Assembly (NCBI GenBank): GCA_943789365.1
Contig: CALSTV010000001.1
Location: 1,984,001 to 2,048,000, forward strand
Direction: 5' to 3'
Origin: an uncultured Flavobacteriaceae bacterium
Lineage (GTDB): Bacteria > Bacteroidota > Bacteroidia > Flavobacteriales > Flavobacteriaceae
DNA length: 64,000 nt
Shown here: positions 35,858 to 44,570 of the stretch, in pieces
Layout: each line of letters begins with the position of its first letter
Position numbering within the stretch: position 1 is the first letter of the stretch
Position numbers and translations under genes: made by a program
The notes under the pieces: generated by a model
Told to the model about the DNA's origin: nothing
Seen by the model: only the letters and a program-made list of their open reading frames with translations
Database searches by the model: none

Positions 35858-37921
35858 CTACTTCCCAGAAAACACAGGCCTTTTAGTCAAACTCCATTTG
35901 ATTCGAATCCCAAACTCGGTATACTTGAATCCGGCCGCCGTTGTAGAGGCAATATTACTTTGCATGGCAAACACATTTGCAATGAGTCGCTCATTAAATC
36001 GGTAACCTAATTTGGCTTGTACACGATAGGTGCTTTGTTTCGGGTCATTTTCAATAAACTGGTACCCTAAGGCGCCATTTAGGTGGTAATAGATTCCTTT
36101 GTTATTTGTTTGAAATTCGTCTTTTAGGATGTCAAAAAAGACTTCATAAGCTCGAAATTTCTCAGGACTAAAATAGGTTTCCGGTACCTGATCTTTAAAG
36201 GCGATGGCCTGAAAGTTGACACCTGCTTTAATAAATGGTTTGTTGTAAATATTGTAGTACAAAGACGAGAACAGAAGGTTGCGTTGGTTGCCGTCACTTT
36301 GAGTTGTGTAATAGTACTGATTGAACCAACCCAGGTTGAAATTGGTACCCATATTGTAATTTACATAAAAATTATCTTTGACGATTTCTTGTTCTAATAA
36401 ATCGGCATTGAAAGTCTCCATTTCTCTTTTGTACCCAACGTCTAACGCATCCAATTTAAAGAGTTTGGCATTGAGAGAAACATCTGCAAGAAATTGATTG
36501 TAATTGTTTGTTTGCGTATGGGTTGTCATAATACCCAGCATTCCGTTCACATGGATATTTGGTCGTATTTGATGGCTGGCACCTACTAGAAAAGTGTTTG
36601 TACTTGCACTATTTTTGGTAATATCATTTTTAGTTTTTCTAAAGCCATAATGCCCTCTTAATTTGGTTTTTACAGAAATAGGGTATACCAGGTTCAATTG
36701 AGCGTAAATAGCATTGTTATGTCCATTGTCATAACTATACGCGGTAATAGATTCCGCATACGGTGTAAATGCATTGTCTAAAGTTTTTATGAATTGCATA
36801 ACGTCTTTCTGGTTTTCATAATAGACTAAGGTTTGTTCTGCTACAGTATAAGCTTCTGCATACTTTCCGGCAGCTTTCAGTGCATTTGCTTTTCCCAAAT
36901 TTCCATTAAATGAATTAGCATCATTTTCGAGGATTTTATCGTAATCGGCAATTGTGTTTTTAAAATCACCTTTGTAAATATTTAATGTAGCCCGCAATGA
37001 TAAGGGCCAATTTTCGTTCGGGTAGTTTTCAACAAGTGTATTGATATAACTTTCGGCTTCTTTATACTTTTTATTCCAAACCAAAGCCTGTGCGTACCTT
37101 GATTTCGTTTGCTGTATGAGTTTAGTGTCATGAACGGTACGTACCATTTGTATGGCAGTTTCACTCTTTTTCAAGGCGCTCTTGTTTTTGTTTTCAAAAT
37201 GAGCAATCAGGACCAAAGCATTGATGGAAGTTATGCTGTCTTTTTTAGAAATTGCCATATCATAATACAATTTTTTTGCGCTGTCATAGTCTTTTGCAAT
37301 CATATAGGTGTTTGCCAAATTTTGTAAGGTCTCTTTGTCATTTTTGAACAATTGTAAGTTGTTTTTAAGCAAAACTATAGCTTCTGAATATTGTTGTTGT
37401 TTTGTAAGTTGATTTGCGTAGCCCAATTGAATGTATTTTTTAGAAAGCATGGCATTTGGATTTTTTGGAATTACTTCCAGCGCAGCATCTACATAGCGCA
37501 AAGCTTCAGGGTATTTTTTTACATTCGAAAGCGTATTTGCATAACCTAATAAAGCGGGGAAACTCTTTGAGTCTGTGGCTACCAATTGCTTGTAGTAATT
37601 TTCTGCCGCGTCGTATTGTTTGTTCCACAACAGAGCTTCCGAATAATTCAATTGAATTTCGTAATCCTCAGGATACGTTTCCATCATTTCTGTAAAAATG
37701 GCCACCGCCTTTATGGCGTTGCCTTCCAAGCCAATGGCACGTCCATAACATAGTTTTGCAGTTTTATTATCAGGATATTTTTTTAGAATCTCTTTAAAAA
37801 AAGAAGTAGCCTCTTGGTACTTGCCTGTCTCAAGATGGTCGAATCCTTTTTGCATGTTTTGACTATAGGATAATGAGGAAAAAAACAGAATCGATATAGT
37901 TGTGTAGATGAACATTTTCAT
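35858..37921 (-). CDS. TPR protein with C-terminal outer-membrane beta-barrel
   Basis: 687 residues with a signal peptide (1-20). Residues 25-380 are tandem TPR units (patterns such as ALLWNKQYDAAENYYKQL and ALKAAGKYAEAY). Residues 390-687 are alternating beta strands ending FGIRIKWSL, a membrane barrel. TPR scaffold plus barrel is the layout of the exopolysaccharide exporters PelB, BcsC and PgaA. With a flippase and glycosyltransferases downstream, I infer polysaccharide export across the outer membrane; a YaiO-like barrel of other function is the alternative. Confidence 0.8.
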   Translation of the reverse strand: MKMFIYTTISILFFSSLSYSQNMQKGFDHLETGKYQEATSFFKEILKKYPDNKTAKLCYGRAIGLEGNAIKAVAIFTEMMETYPEDYEIQLNYSEALLWNKQYDAAENYYKQLVATDSKSFPALLGYANTLSNVKKYPEALRYVDAALEVIPKNPNAMLSKKYIQLGYANQLTKQQQYSEAIVLLKNNLQLFKNDKETLQNLANTYMIAKDYDSAKKLYYDMAISKKDSITSINALVLIAHFENKNKSALKKSETAIQMVRTVHDTKLIQQTKSRYAQALVWNKKYKEAESYINTLVENYPNENWPLSLRATLNIYKGDFKNTIADYDKILENDANSFNGNLGKANALKAAGKYAEAYTVAEQTLVYYENQKDVMQFIKTLDNAFTPYAESITAYSYDNGHNNAIYAQLNLVYPISVKTKLRGHYGFRKTKNDITKNSASTNTFLVGASHQIRPNIHVNGMLGIMTTHTQTNNYNQFLADVSLNAKLFKLDALDVGYKREMETFNADLLEQEIVKDNFYVNYNMGTNFNLGWFNQYYYTTQSDGNQRNLLFSSLYYNIYNKPFIKAGVNFQAIAFKDQVPETYFSPEKFRAYEVFFDILKDEFQTNNKGIYYHLNGALGYQFIENDPKQSTYRVQAKLGYRFNERLIANVFAMQSNIASTTAAGFKYTEFGIRIKWSLTKRPVFSGK

Positions 37922-37968
37922 GATGCGTAAATTTTGTGATTTCTTACAATTACAAGTTAGGCATTACC

Positions 37969-38127
37969 CTATGTTATTTCATCTACACATTCTTGCCGTT
38001 CATCGAAATCAATTGGGGTTTGACTCCAATATCCAATAGTTTTATAGCGAATTAGAAAGGGATACTGCAAAAAAATGATCAAAAGTAAGCCTGGAAATAA
38101 GAGCCAGATGTATAACCAATAAATCAA
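37969..38127 (-). CDS. possible small membrane protein (52 aa, TTG start)
   Basis: A minus-strand frame with TTG start at 38127 encodes one long hydrophobic helix (about residues 2-26) followed by a polar tail with the look of a real protein (TIGYWSQTPIDFDERQE). It sits in the gap between the TPR/barrel gene and the receiver-GT2 gene, without overlapping either. No family recognised; it may be chance. Confidence 0.25.
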   Translation of the reverse strand: MIYWLYIWLLFPGLLLIIFLQYPFLIRYKTIGYWSQTPIDFDERQECVDEIT

Positions 38128-38133
38128 ATAAAG

Positions 38134-39271
38134 ATGAAAATAGTAGCTATCGACGATCAGCAATTGGTCCGTTTATCCTTAGAAAAGCACTTCTCACGTT
38201 TGGGCTATACTGTTAAATGTGCAGAAACTGGAGTGAAGGGAATTGAATTGGTTTATGATTTCAAGCCAGATTTGATAATCATAGATATTAATATGGAAGG
38301 CATGTCTGGTTTAGAAGTTGTGCGAAAATTAAGAGCAGAATAGAGTACCCATAATTATCATGTCTGGAAACACAAATGAAGAAACGATTGTGAATGGTTT
38401 CGATTTAGGAATTGATGATTTTGTGAAAAAACCAGCACAGTTAAGTGAGCTTACAGTTCGCGTAAGGCGACTTATAGGAACCCCTATAAATGCAAAGAAA
38501 AAAAGGGTTTCCAGTAATTCAAAAATATCCAAAGCTTGCGTGGGAATTGTCATTCCTTGTTATAACGAAGAATCTCGTTTGTTGAGCAAAGAGTTTACCG
38601 ATTTTATTGAGAGTAATTTAGGCTATCATTTGTGCTTTGTAAATGATGGCAGTACCGACAAAACCTTAGAAGTCTTAAAACAACTTACACTAGGAAGGGA
38701 AGATTATATATCCGTATTTCATTGTAAAAAAAATAAAGGAAAAGGTGAAGCAGTTCGACAAGGAATATTGCATTTAGTGAAAGACAGTCAGCTTGATTAT
38801 TTAGGATATTTAGACGCAGACTTGTCTACAGATTTTAAAGACTTTGAAGATTTGGTTAAAACAATAGACGGTTCTAATTACAAAATTGTAAGTGGTTCTA
38901 GAATTGCTAGAATGGGTGCTGATATTCATAAAGAATCGGCCAGAGAAATCATTAGTCTAACTATCAATTTGATCATTAGAAAGATTTTGGGAATGAATTT
39001 TAAGGACACCCAATGCGGAGCAAAAATAATGCATCGAGATATTGTTGAAGAAGTGTTTGCTGAAAAGTTTATTACCAGATGGCTTTTCGATGTTGAGATA
39101 TTTAAGAGAATTCGAAATATGTATGGCAAAGAGCAGGCAAAAAGAATGATATGTGAACAGCCTTTAAATAGATGGGTGCATGAAGAAGGATCTAAATTAT
39201 CAATGAAAGATTCCTTTGCCATTATTGGTCAGTTGTTCCAAATTTCATCCCATTATAGACAAGCCTATTAA
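38134..39271 (+). pseudogene. receiver-GT2 glycosyltransferase fusion split by a +1 frameshift at 38341
   Basis: The first piece (38134-38343) is the N-terminal half of a receiver with D7, D8 and phospho-acceptor D52 (IIIDINMEGMSG) and ends at TAG 38341. Skipping one base there restores a frame reading RVPIIIMSGNTNEET, which continues the receiver through the conserved lysine (DDFVKKP) and runs into a GT2 domain (VIPCYNEESR, FVNDGSTDKT, DADLS, GSRI..., CGAKIMHRD). The intact product would be 378 residues, a phosphorylation-controlled, soluble, Alg5-like glycosyltransferase. An ATG at 38360 could still give a 303-residue protein with the complete GT2 domain. One extra base near 38341, a sequencing error, or a programmed shift are all possible. 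Confidence 0.8.
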
Positions 39272-39286
39272 ATAAACACAAAGAAG

Positions 39287-40531
39287 ATGGATCTTATTAC
39301 AATTTTTAAAAAAAGGAAAATCCGTTCTGAGCAGGTTTTTATGATTAGTGGCCTACTGGTCAACGCAGGAAATTATGCTTATAATTTGGTACTGGGACGC
39401 GTTTTAGGACCTGAACAATTTGCAGATGCAGCTATATTAATTACTTTTTTACTTGTAATTTCTTTTATCGCCATGTCTTTTCAATTGGTAACAACCAAAT
39501 TTTCGGCAAGTTGGGATACAGATGTATATGTGAGTTTTGTCGCAAAAATATCAAATATGTCTTTTATTGTTGGTAGTGTGTTAGGAGCTGGTATAGTCTT
39601 CTTCTCAGAAGAACTACAACAGCTTTTGAATACAAGATCATCTGATATGTTTATTTTATTTGGAATTGGTGTTCCTTTTTATTTTTTAATGAGTGTAAAC
39701 AGAGGCGTGCTTCAAGGAGAAAAAGATTTTGAATCTCTATCCGTTACGTATCAAACCGAAATGTTGAGTCGTTTGATTGGAACCTTTTTATTACTAAGTA
39801 TTTTCGAAATCAATACTTCCGTACTTATTGCAGGTGGAATACTCGTATCCTTTTTATTTGGACTCTATCCTTTTAAGAAAATGGTTTGGACCACCGGAGC
39901 CAATTTTAAACTATCGAATTCGCAACAAAGAAAGGTACTGTTGTTTTTTTGTCTTACCGTTCTGTACGAGTTTACACAGATCCTTATCAACAACAGTGAC
40001 ATCTTATTAGTCAAACATTATTTCGATCCTTATGAGGCAGGTTTATATGCTTCATTAGCCTTGATTGGGCGGATTGTGTATTTTATAGCCTGGCTATATG
40101 TAATGATTTTGTTACCAACTGTTGTGAAATTGAAAAAAGAGGGAGCAGCAACCGCTCCTGTATTGCGGAAATATATAGGTTATATTGTACTGACTTCAAC
40201 GGCTGTTGTGCTTATATGTTTTGCTTTTCCTCAAAAAATTGTCGTGCTTCTTTTTGGAAGTCAGTATATAGCAATAGCAGCGCTTTTATGGAAATATGCT
40301 TTGGCAACTTCCTTGTTCGCCATTTCGAACATCTTTGCTTATTATTTTCTGTCCTTGGATAGATATATTCCTGTAATATTTTTGGCAGTAATAGGTGCAC
40401 TACAGGTGTATTTAATTGTGCTTTTTCACAGCAGCCTTGAACAAGTGGTCCATGTACAAATACTGGCAATGTTCTGTTTACTGCTCGTTCAATACCTCTA
40501 TTATTTAATGCAAACAAAAACAACGAAATGA
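39287..40531 (+). CDS. Wzx/PelG-like oligosaccharide flippase
   Basis: 414 residues with about 12 membrane helices. The N-terminal QVFMISGLLVNAGNYAYNLVLGRVLGPEQFADAA segment is typical of the polysaccharide transporter branch of the MOP superfamily (core motif LGRVLGPEQF). These proteins move lipid-linked or nascent polysaccharide across the inner membrane. It follows the receiver-GT2 gene by 15 bp and precedes a GT4 gene by 103 bp on the same strand. Confidence 0.9.
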   Translation: MDLITIFKKRKIRSEQVFMISGLLVNAGNYAYNLVLGRVLGPEQFADAAILITFLLVISFIAMSFQLVTTKFSASWDTDVYVSFVAKISNMSFIVGSVLGAGIVFFSEELQQLLNTRSSDMFILFGIGVPFYFLMSVNRGVLQGEKDFESLSVTYQTEMLSRLIGTFLLLSIFEINTSVLIAGGILVSFLFGLYPFKKMVWTTGANFKLSNSQQRKVLLFFCLTVLYEFTQILINNSDILLVKHYFDPYEAGLYASLALIGRIVYFIAWLYVMILLPTVVKLKKEGAATAPVLRKYIGYIVLTSTAVVLICFAFPQKIVVLLFGSQYIAIAALLWKYALATSLFAISNIFAYYFLSLDRYIPVIFLAVIGALQVYLIVLFHSSLEQVVHVQILAMFCLLLVQYLYYLMQTKTTK

Positions 40532-40634
40532 CATCAATATACACATCGTCTTTGGGAGATTTCCATGTGTTACGCAACTGAAATTATAACAGATATACAT
40601 TAAAAAATGAATACACACTTTAAAACCTACACTT

Positions 40635-41840
40635 ATGAAACTAGCCATCGTTACTTCTTACCCACCAAGTAAAATTACTTTGAATGAATATGCCTACTAT
40701 TTGATAAAACATTTTAGAACCCATCAAGAACTCGAAGAACTAATTCTCTTAACAGACAAAACAGAAGGGGATAAAGATATTAATTTCGAGGGAGTTGGAG
40801 TGAGAGTTACCATTAAAGAATGTTGGCGTTTTAATAGTTATAGAAACATTATATCTGTTTCCAAGGCCATTGCTCAAACACAACCTGATGCGGTACTTTT
40901 CAACTTTCAATTTATGAAATTTGGAGACAAAAAACTCCCGGCTGCTTTGGGCTTGTTATTGCCATATTTATGCAAATTGAAATCCATACCAACCATTGTT
41001 TTATTACATAACATTATGGAAACAGTAGACTTGGATAGCGCGGGGTTTACAAAAAATCACATGCTTAAAAAAATATATGAATTTGTAGGAACTACCTTAA
41101 CCCGTTTTATCTTACAGGCAGATCGAGTTGCTGTTACCATGGAACGCTATGTGGAGCTATTAGAGACAAAATACAAAGTAAATAATATCGTTCATATTCC
41201 TCATGGAACATTTCAAATTCCTGAAGAACCCAATTATACACTTCCAAAAGGACCGATGAAAATTATGACTTTTGGGAAGTTTGGAACGTATAAAAAAGTT
41301 GAAATTTTAATTGAAGCAGTGGCTTTATTAAGAAAAACAACCCATTTAGACTTGGAAATTGTAATTGCCGGAACAGACAATCCTAATGTACCAGGATATT
41401 TAAAAAACGTAGCAGAGAAATACAAGTTCATGCCAAATTTGACGTTTACTGGCTATGTGGAAGAAGCCGCTGTCCCTTCTTTGTTTTACGAAAGTACAAT
41501 GGTTGTATTTCCGTACACCTCAACAACGGGAAGCTCAGGAGTTTTACATCAGGCAGGTAGCTACGGGAAGGCAGTGATCATGCCAAATTTAGGGGATCTT
41601 GCGATGTTAGTTGTAAAAGAAGGATATAGAGGGCAGTTTTTCGAGCCAGATAGCGTAGTTGGATTGGCAAGAGCTATTGAAAAGATTGCTATGGATACCA
41701 AATACAGAAACATACTAGAACGCGCAAATTATAAAGCCGCTACCTCATTGCCAATGTCTTTAATCACAAAAATGTATATCGAAGAATTTTATAAAATTGG
41801 AATAGAAAAAAACAAATCAAAGCATTTTATTACTCAGTAG
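40635..41840 (+). CDS. GT4-family glycosyltransferase
   Basis: 401 residues, GT-B fold. The C-terminal nucleotide-sugar site is recognisable: MTFGKFGTYKKVEILIEAV, GYVEEAAVPSLFYES, FPYTSTTGSSGVLHQAGSYGKAVIM with a glutamate-poor loop, and VVFPYTS. Cytosolic, retaining mechanism by family. Together with the flippase it resembles the PelF-PelG pair. Its 3' end overlaps the convergent GH5-like gene by 11 bp. Confidence 0.88.
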   Translation: MKLAIVTSYPPSKITLNEYAYYLIKHFRTHQELEELILLTDKTEGDKDINFEGVGVRVTIKECWRFNSYRNIISVSKAIAQTQPDAVLFNFQFMKFGDKKLPAALGLLLPYLCKLKSIPTIVLLHNIMETVDLDSAGFTKNHMLKKIYEFVGTTLTRFILQADRVAVTMERYVELLETKYKVNNIVHIPHGTFQIPEEPNYTLPKGPMKIMTFGKFGTYKKVEILIEAVALLRKTTHLDLEIVIAGTDNPNVPGYLKNVAEKYKFMPNLTFTGYVEEAAVPSLFYESTMVVFPYTSTTGSSGVLHQAGSYGKAVIMPNLGDLAMLVVKEGYRGQFFEPDSVVGLARAIEKIAMDTKYRNILERANYKAATSLPMSLITKMYIEEFYKIGIEKNKSKHFITQ

Positions 41841-43362
41841 ATGCGCTAGAAGAGATGTAAGAGAACGCCTTTTTTGGCTTTCCGTGCGTATCGATAAACC
41901 CATAACGTTTTTGAAGATATTTTCTCCAAGGAAGTTTTCCAACTACTTCTTTGGGGATTTTTTTGTAGTCGTACAGGGTCCAAGATAAAAATTGAACATT
42001 GTTCTTCTCAAGGATAGTTTGCATCGTTTTGTGGAATTTTGCTTGTGATCGCTCTGAATTTCCAAAGGGATACCAGAACCCACGATACGAAGAAATTCCG
42101 TATTCGCCCAAGGCAATTGGTTTGTTTGGAATTTTGAGTTTTAATTTTTGATAAGCAGTTTCAAAATGGGTGATGTCTTCATAATAATGAAAACTAATTA
42201 AATCCAACTCGTTTTTTAGCAAAACGGCATTTTCAATCTTTGCCCAACCCACCGTTACAAGGTGTTTAGGATCCGTCTTTTTAATAAGCTGAATACTTTC
42301 TTTTAACCAAGATAACACCAATTCTTTGCCACGTGATTCAAAATCTAAATCAGGTTCATTTTTAAGATCCCATGCCAACAGCGCATCGTGTCCCTTAAAT
42401 GCGGTACAAATTGTTTCAATATGTCGTTGTGTTTGTGTCCAGTCTAGTACAGAGTAGTCACCATAAAAATCGAACAAAGTGACAATGACTTTTAGTTGCT
42501 TTTCTTCTGCAATATCTAGTAATTTTTTCAACTTTTCTATTTTTCCTTTCGGTACCTGTGCCTTACCAAAATCTTCGTATTGCACAAAGATTCTTACCGT
42601 GTTTAAATTTGCATCTTTGATGATTTGAAGGTCGTTACTAATGATTTCTGAATTGAATTCACCACCAAAAGTATCCCATGGTGTTGCCTGTGGATAGTAA
42701 TTAATTCCACGTATGTGAAAATCTGGATACGGTATAGGAGCTCTTACTTGTTGTAAGGAGGCGCTTGCCGGTTGTTTTACCAAATGGCGAATGCGCCAAA
42801 ATCCATTCTCCAAAAGCAAAATGACCTTATAGTCTGCATATTCTGAAGTTTCGTGTATCAACAATTCATCTTGGTGAATTCGTTTGTATTCACGAACGTT
42901 TCGATCTGTTAGAACTACCAATTGTCCGTCTTCACTAAAAAAATTGACTTCAGGATGATGGTTTAAGGTAGTAGCTTCTATATGAATTTTGTTGGCTTTG
43001 TTAAAGTCGATAAAATTGAATAGGTTTTTCTCTGCGCTATCTGTATAATAGTTTTCTAGGCCCTTTTTAGTGTTCTTTTCATAGCAAATGTGCCTTGCAT
43101 ACCAGGCATCGAGATAATTTTTCTCAAGTTCTTTAAGTGTTTGACTGTCCATTTTTCGGCCTTCGTTTTGCAAAGGAGCCCAAGATAATTTTGGGATGTA
43201 CTGAGCTTCTTTTTGAATTTCAGTATGAAACATTTTACTACGGTCGGCACCCGTGTTTAAATACGTTATTACCGATGAGATTCCAAAGAGAATAAAGGAA
43301 CTAAGAGTCATAAATGATAAGATTAAGAGTGACTGAATTGTAAGTTTTTTTACATTTACCAT
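41830..43362 (-). CDS. membrane-anchored GH5-like glycoside hydrolase with NTF2-like domain
   Basis: 510 residues. One N-terminal helix (12-35) anchors it with the rest outside the cytosol. Residues 60-197 look NTF2-like; residues 213-490 form a TIM barrel of the cellulase family, with acid/base E336 (WDLKNEPD) and nucleophile E420 (IALGEYGIS). Such hydrolases in synthesis loci trim or release nascent polymer. It overlaps the upstream secreted-protein gene by 7 bp, so translation is coupled. It overlaps the convergent GT4 gene by 11 bp. Confidence 0.87.
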   Translation of the reverse strand: MVNVKKLTIQSLLILSFMTLSSFILFGISSVITYLNTGADRSKMFHTEIQKEAQYIPKLSWAPLQNEGRKMDSQTLKELEKNYLDAWYARHICYEKNTKKGLENYYTDSAEKNLFNFIDFNKANKIHIEATTLNHHPEVNFFSEDGQLVVLTDRNVREYKRIHQDELLIHETSEYADYKVILLLENGFWRIRHLVKQPASASLQQVRAPIPYPDFHIRGINYYPQATPWDTFGGEFNSEIISNDLQIIKDANLNTVRIFVQYEDFGKAQVPKGKIEKLKKLLDIAEEKQLKVIVTLFDFYGDYSVLDWTQTQRHIETICTAFKGHDALLAWDLKNEPDLDFESRGKELVLSWLKESIQLIKKTDPKHLVTVGWAKIENAVLLKNELDLISFHYYEDITHFETAYQKLKLKIPNKPIALGEYGISSYRGFWYPFGNSERSQAKFHKTMQTILEKNNVQFLSWTLYDYKKIPKEVVGKLPWRKYLQKRYGFIDTHGKPKKAFSYISSSASTE

Positions 43363-44570
43363 ACCCTTTTGTTTTTAAATGTTTTTTGAATTGAAGCCGC
43401 TGTGATGGTGAAATCATAGCTTTCATTCTTGTAATTATCTGGGTCTATACGAAAAGATACAAAACCATTTTTTGAGGTCTCAACCATATACTTGTGTGTT
43501 TTGTGTCCTTTTTGAATGTCCAATGTTACCCTCAGGCCATCAGGAATCATTTGTTGCATAAAGCTTCGCAACGGTCCCACCGTAATCTGTCTATTATGTT
43601 CTGAAAAGACCACTTGGAAATCGGTGACAACTTGTTTGTAAGTTAAGGTTATTTCGTTGCTTTCTGCGATTCCCTGAATAAAACTTTTAATTTTCCAAAC
43701 CTGTTCATGGTCGGGATGTACTAATTTTGTTGAAGCAATTCCATTTATAGTCTTGCCTTTAGCGCTTAACATAAATCCGTCTTTATCTTCAATTATAAAA
43801 TTCACAAAAGTGCCATCGCTAACAACATTTCCATAGAAATCCTTGACGATTGATGTGCTAATTTGAGTTAATTGATTTCCATCGGCATACTTGTGATTTC
43901 TTTGGGCTTTAATTGTAAAATCTGTCGGTAAAGCTGGCCATACATGTAGGGTGTGTTCAGTAGAGGACTTGTTAAAAGTCTTGGAAGAAATCAAATAGCG
44001 ACCTGTTTTTTTTGTGGCATAAATGCGACGATAGCTTATCAAGTTTTTAACGGACAGGTGGGTTGTGTCTTCAACATTCAAAAACTGTTTCTTTAAAACT
44101 ACTTTTGAATTGTCCATAACCGGATTGTCTAAAGTATCTGTTGGAATCATAACAATCATAGAAAAATCTCGATTCCCAGCAATAATAGAAGGTGGACCTA
44201 TATAAGTTTCAATTTTTGAGACCAAAGTATCACTTACAATATGCAGTCTTGCTTGCAACAATGTTTTTGAATTCAGAATGAGTTGCCATTGCACCAACCC
44301 TCTTTTAGAATTGATAGCTTTAGGAATTTTAAAAAACAAGAATTTATCCACTTTTGTTACCGGACAGATAGTCGTACCATAGCTGTTTGTGAGATACAAT
44401 TTGGGCGTTTCCTTTAAAAGACTCTTAAAAGCCAGGGTATGCAAATTTCCGGAAGTAAAAATACTGTCTTTTGTCAACAGAAAAACAGGTTTGTTGTTTC
44501 CTTTCACTTGACCAAAAGTTAGATGAAAGTAGAATAAACAAGGAACTAAAAGGGCGATACACTTTTTCAT
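43356..44570 (-). CDS. secreted protein with Ig-like segments, middle gene of a coupled trio
   Basis: 404 residues with a signal peptide (1-20, FGQ). No enzyme motif is visible. The segment around residues 250-300 (DFYGNVVSDGTFVNFII, SAKGKTINGIASTKLVHP) resembles bacterial Ig-like or invasin-type beta domains, and strands continue to the C-terminus. It overlaps its neighbours by 7 and 4 bp, so the three proteins are probably made in fixed ratio. A periplasmic adaptor or carbohydrate-binding role is inference. Confidence 0.75.
   Translation of the reverse strand: MKKCIALLVPCLFYFHLTFGQVKGNNKPVFLLTKDSIFTSGNLHTLAFKSLLKETPKLYLTNSYGTTICPVTKVDKFLFFKIPKAINSKRGLVQWQLILNSKTLLQARLHIVSDTLVSKIETYIGPPSIIAGNRDFSMIVMIPTDTLDNPVMDNSKVVLKKQFLNVEDTTHLSVKNLISYRRIYATKKTGRYLISSKTFNKSSTEHTLHVWPALPTDFTIKAQRNHKYADGNQLTQISTSIVKDFYGNVVSDGTFVNFIIEDKDGFMLSAKGKTINGIASTKLVHPDHEQVWKIKSFIQGIAESNEITLTYKQVVTDFQVVFSEHNRQITVGPLRSFMQQMIPDGLRVTLDIQKGHKTHKYMVETSKNGFVSFRIDPDNYKNESYDFTITAASIQKTFKNKRVW

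Noticed and set aside
38320-38360. Programmed +1 frameshift as a firm call
   Set aside because: No RF2-like CUU-UGA site, slippery heptamer or clear stimulatory element is visible, so mutation or sequencing error is equally likely.
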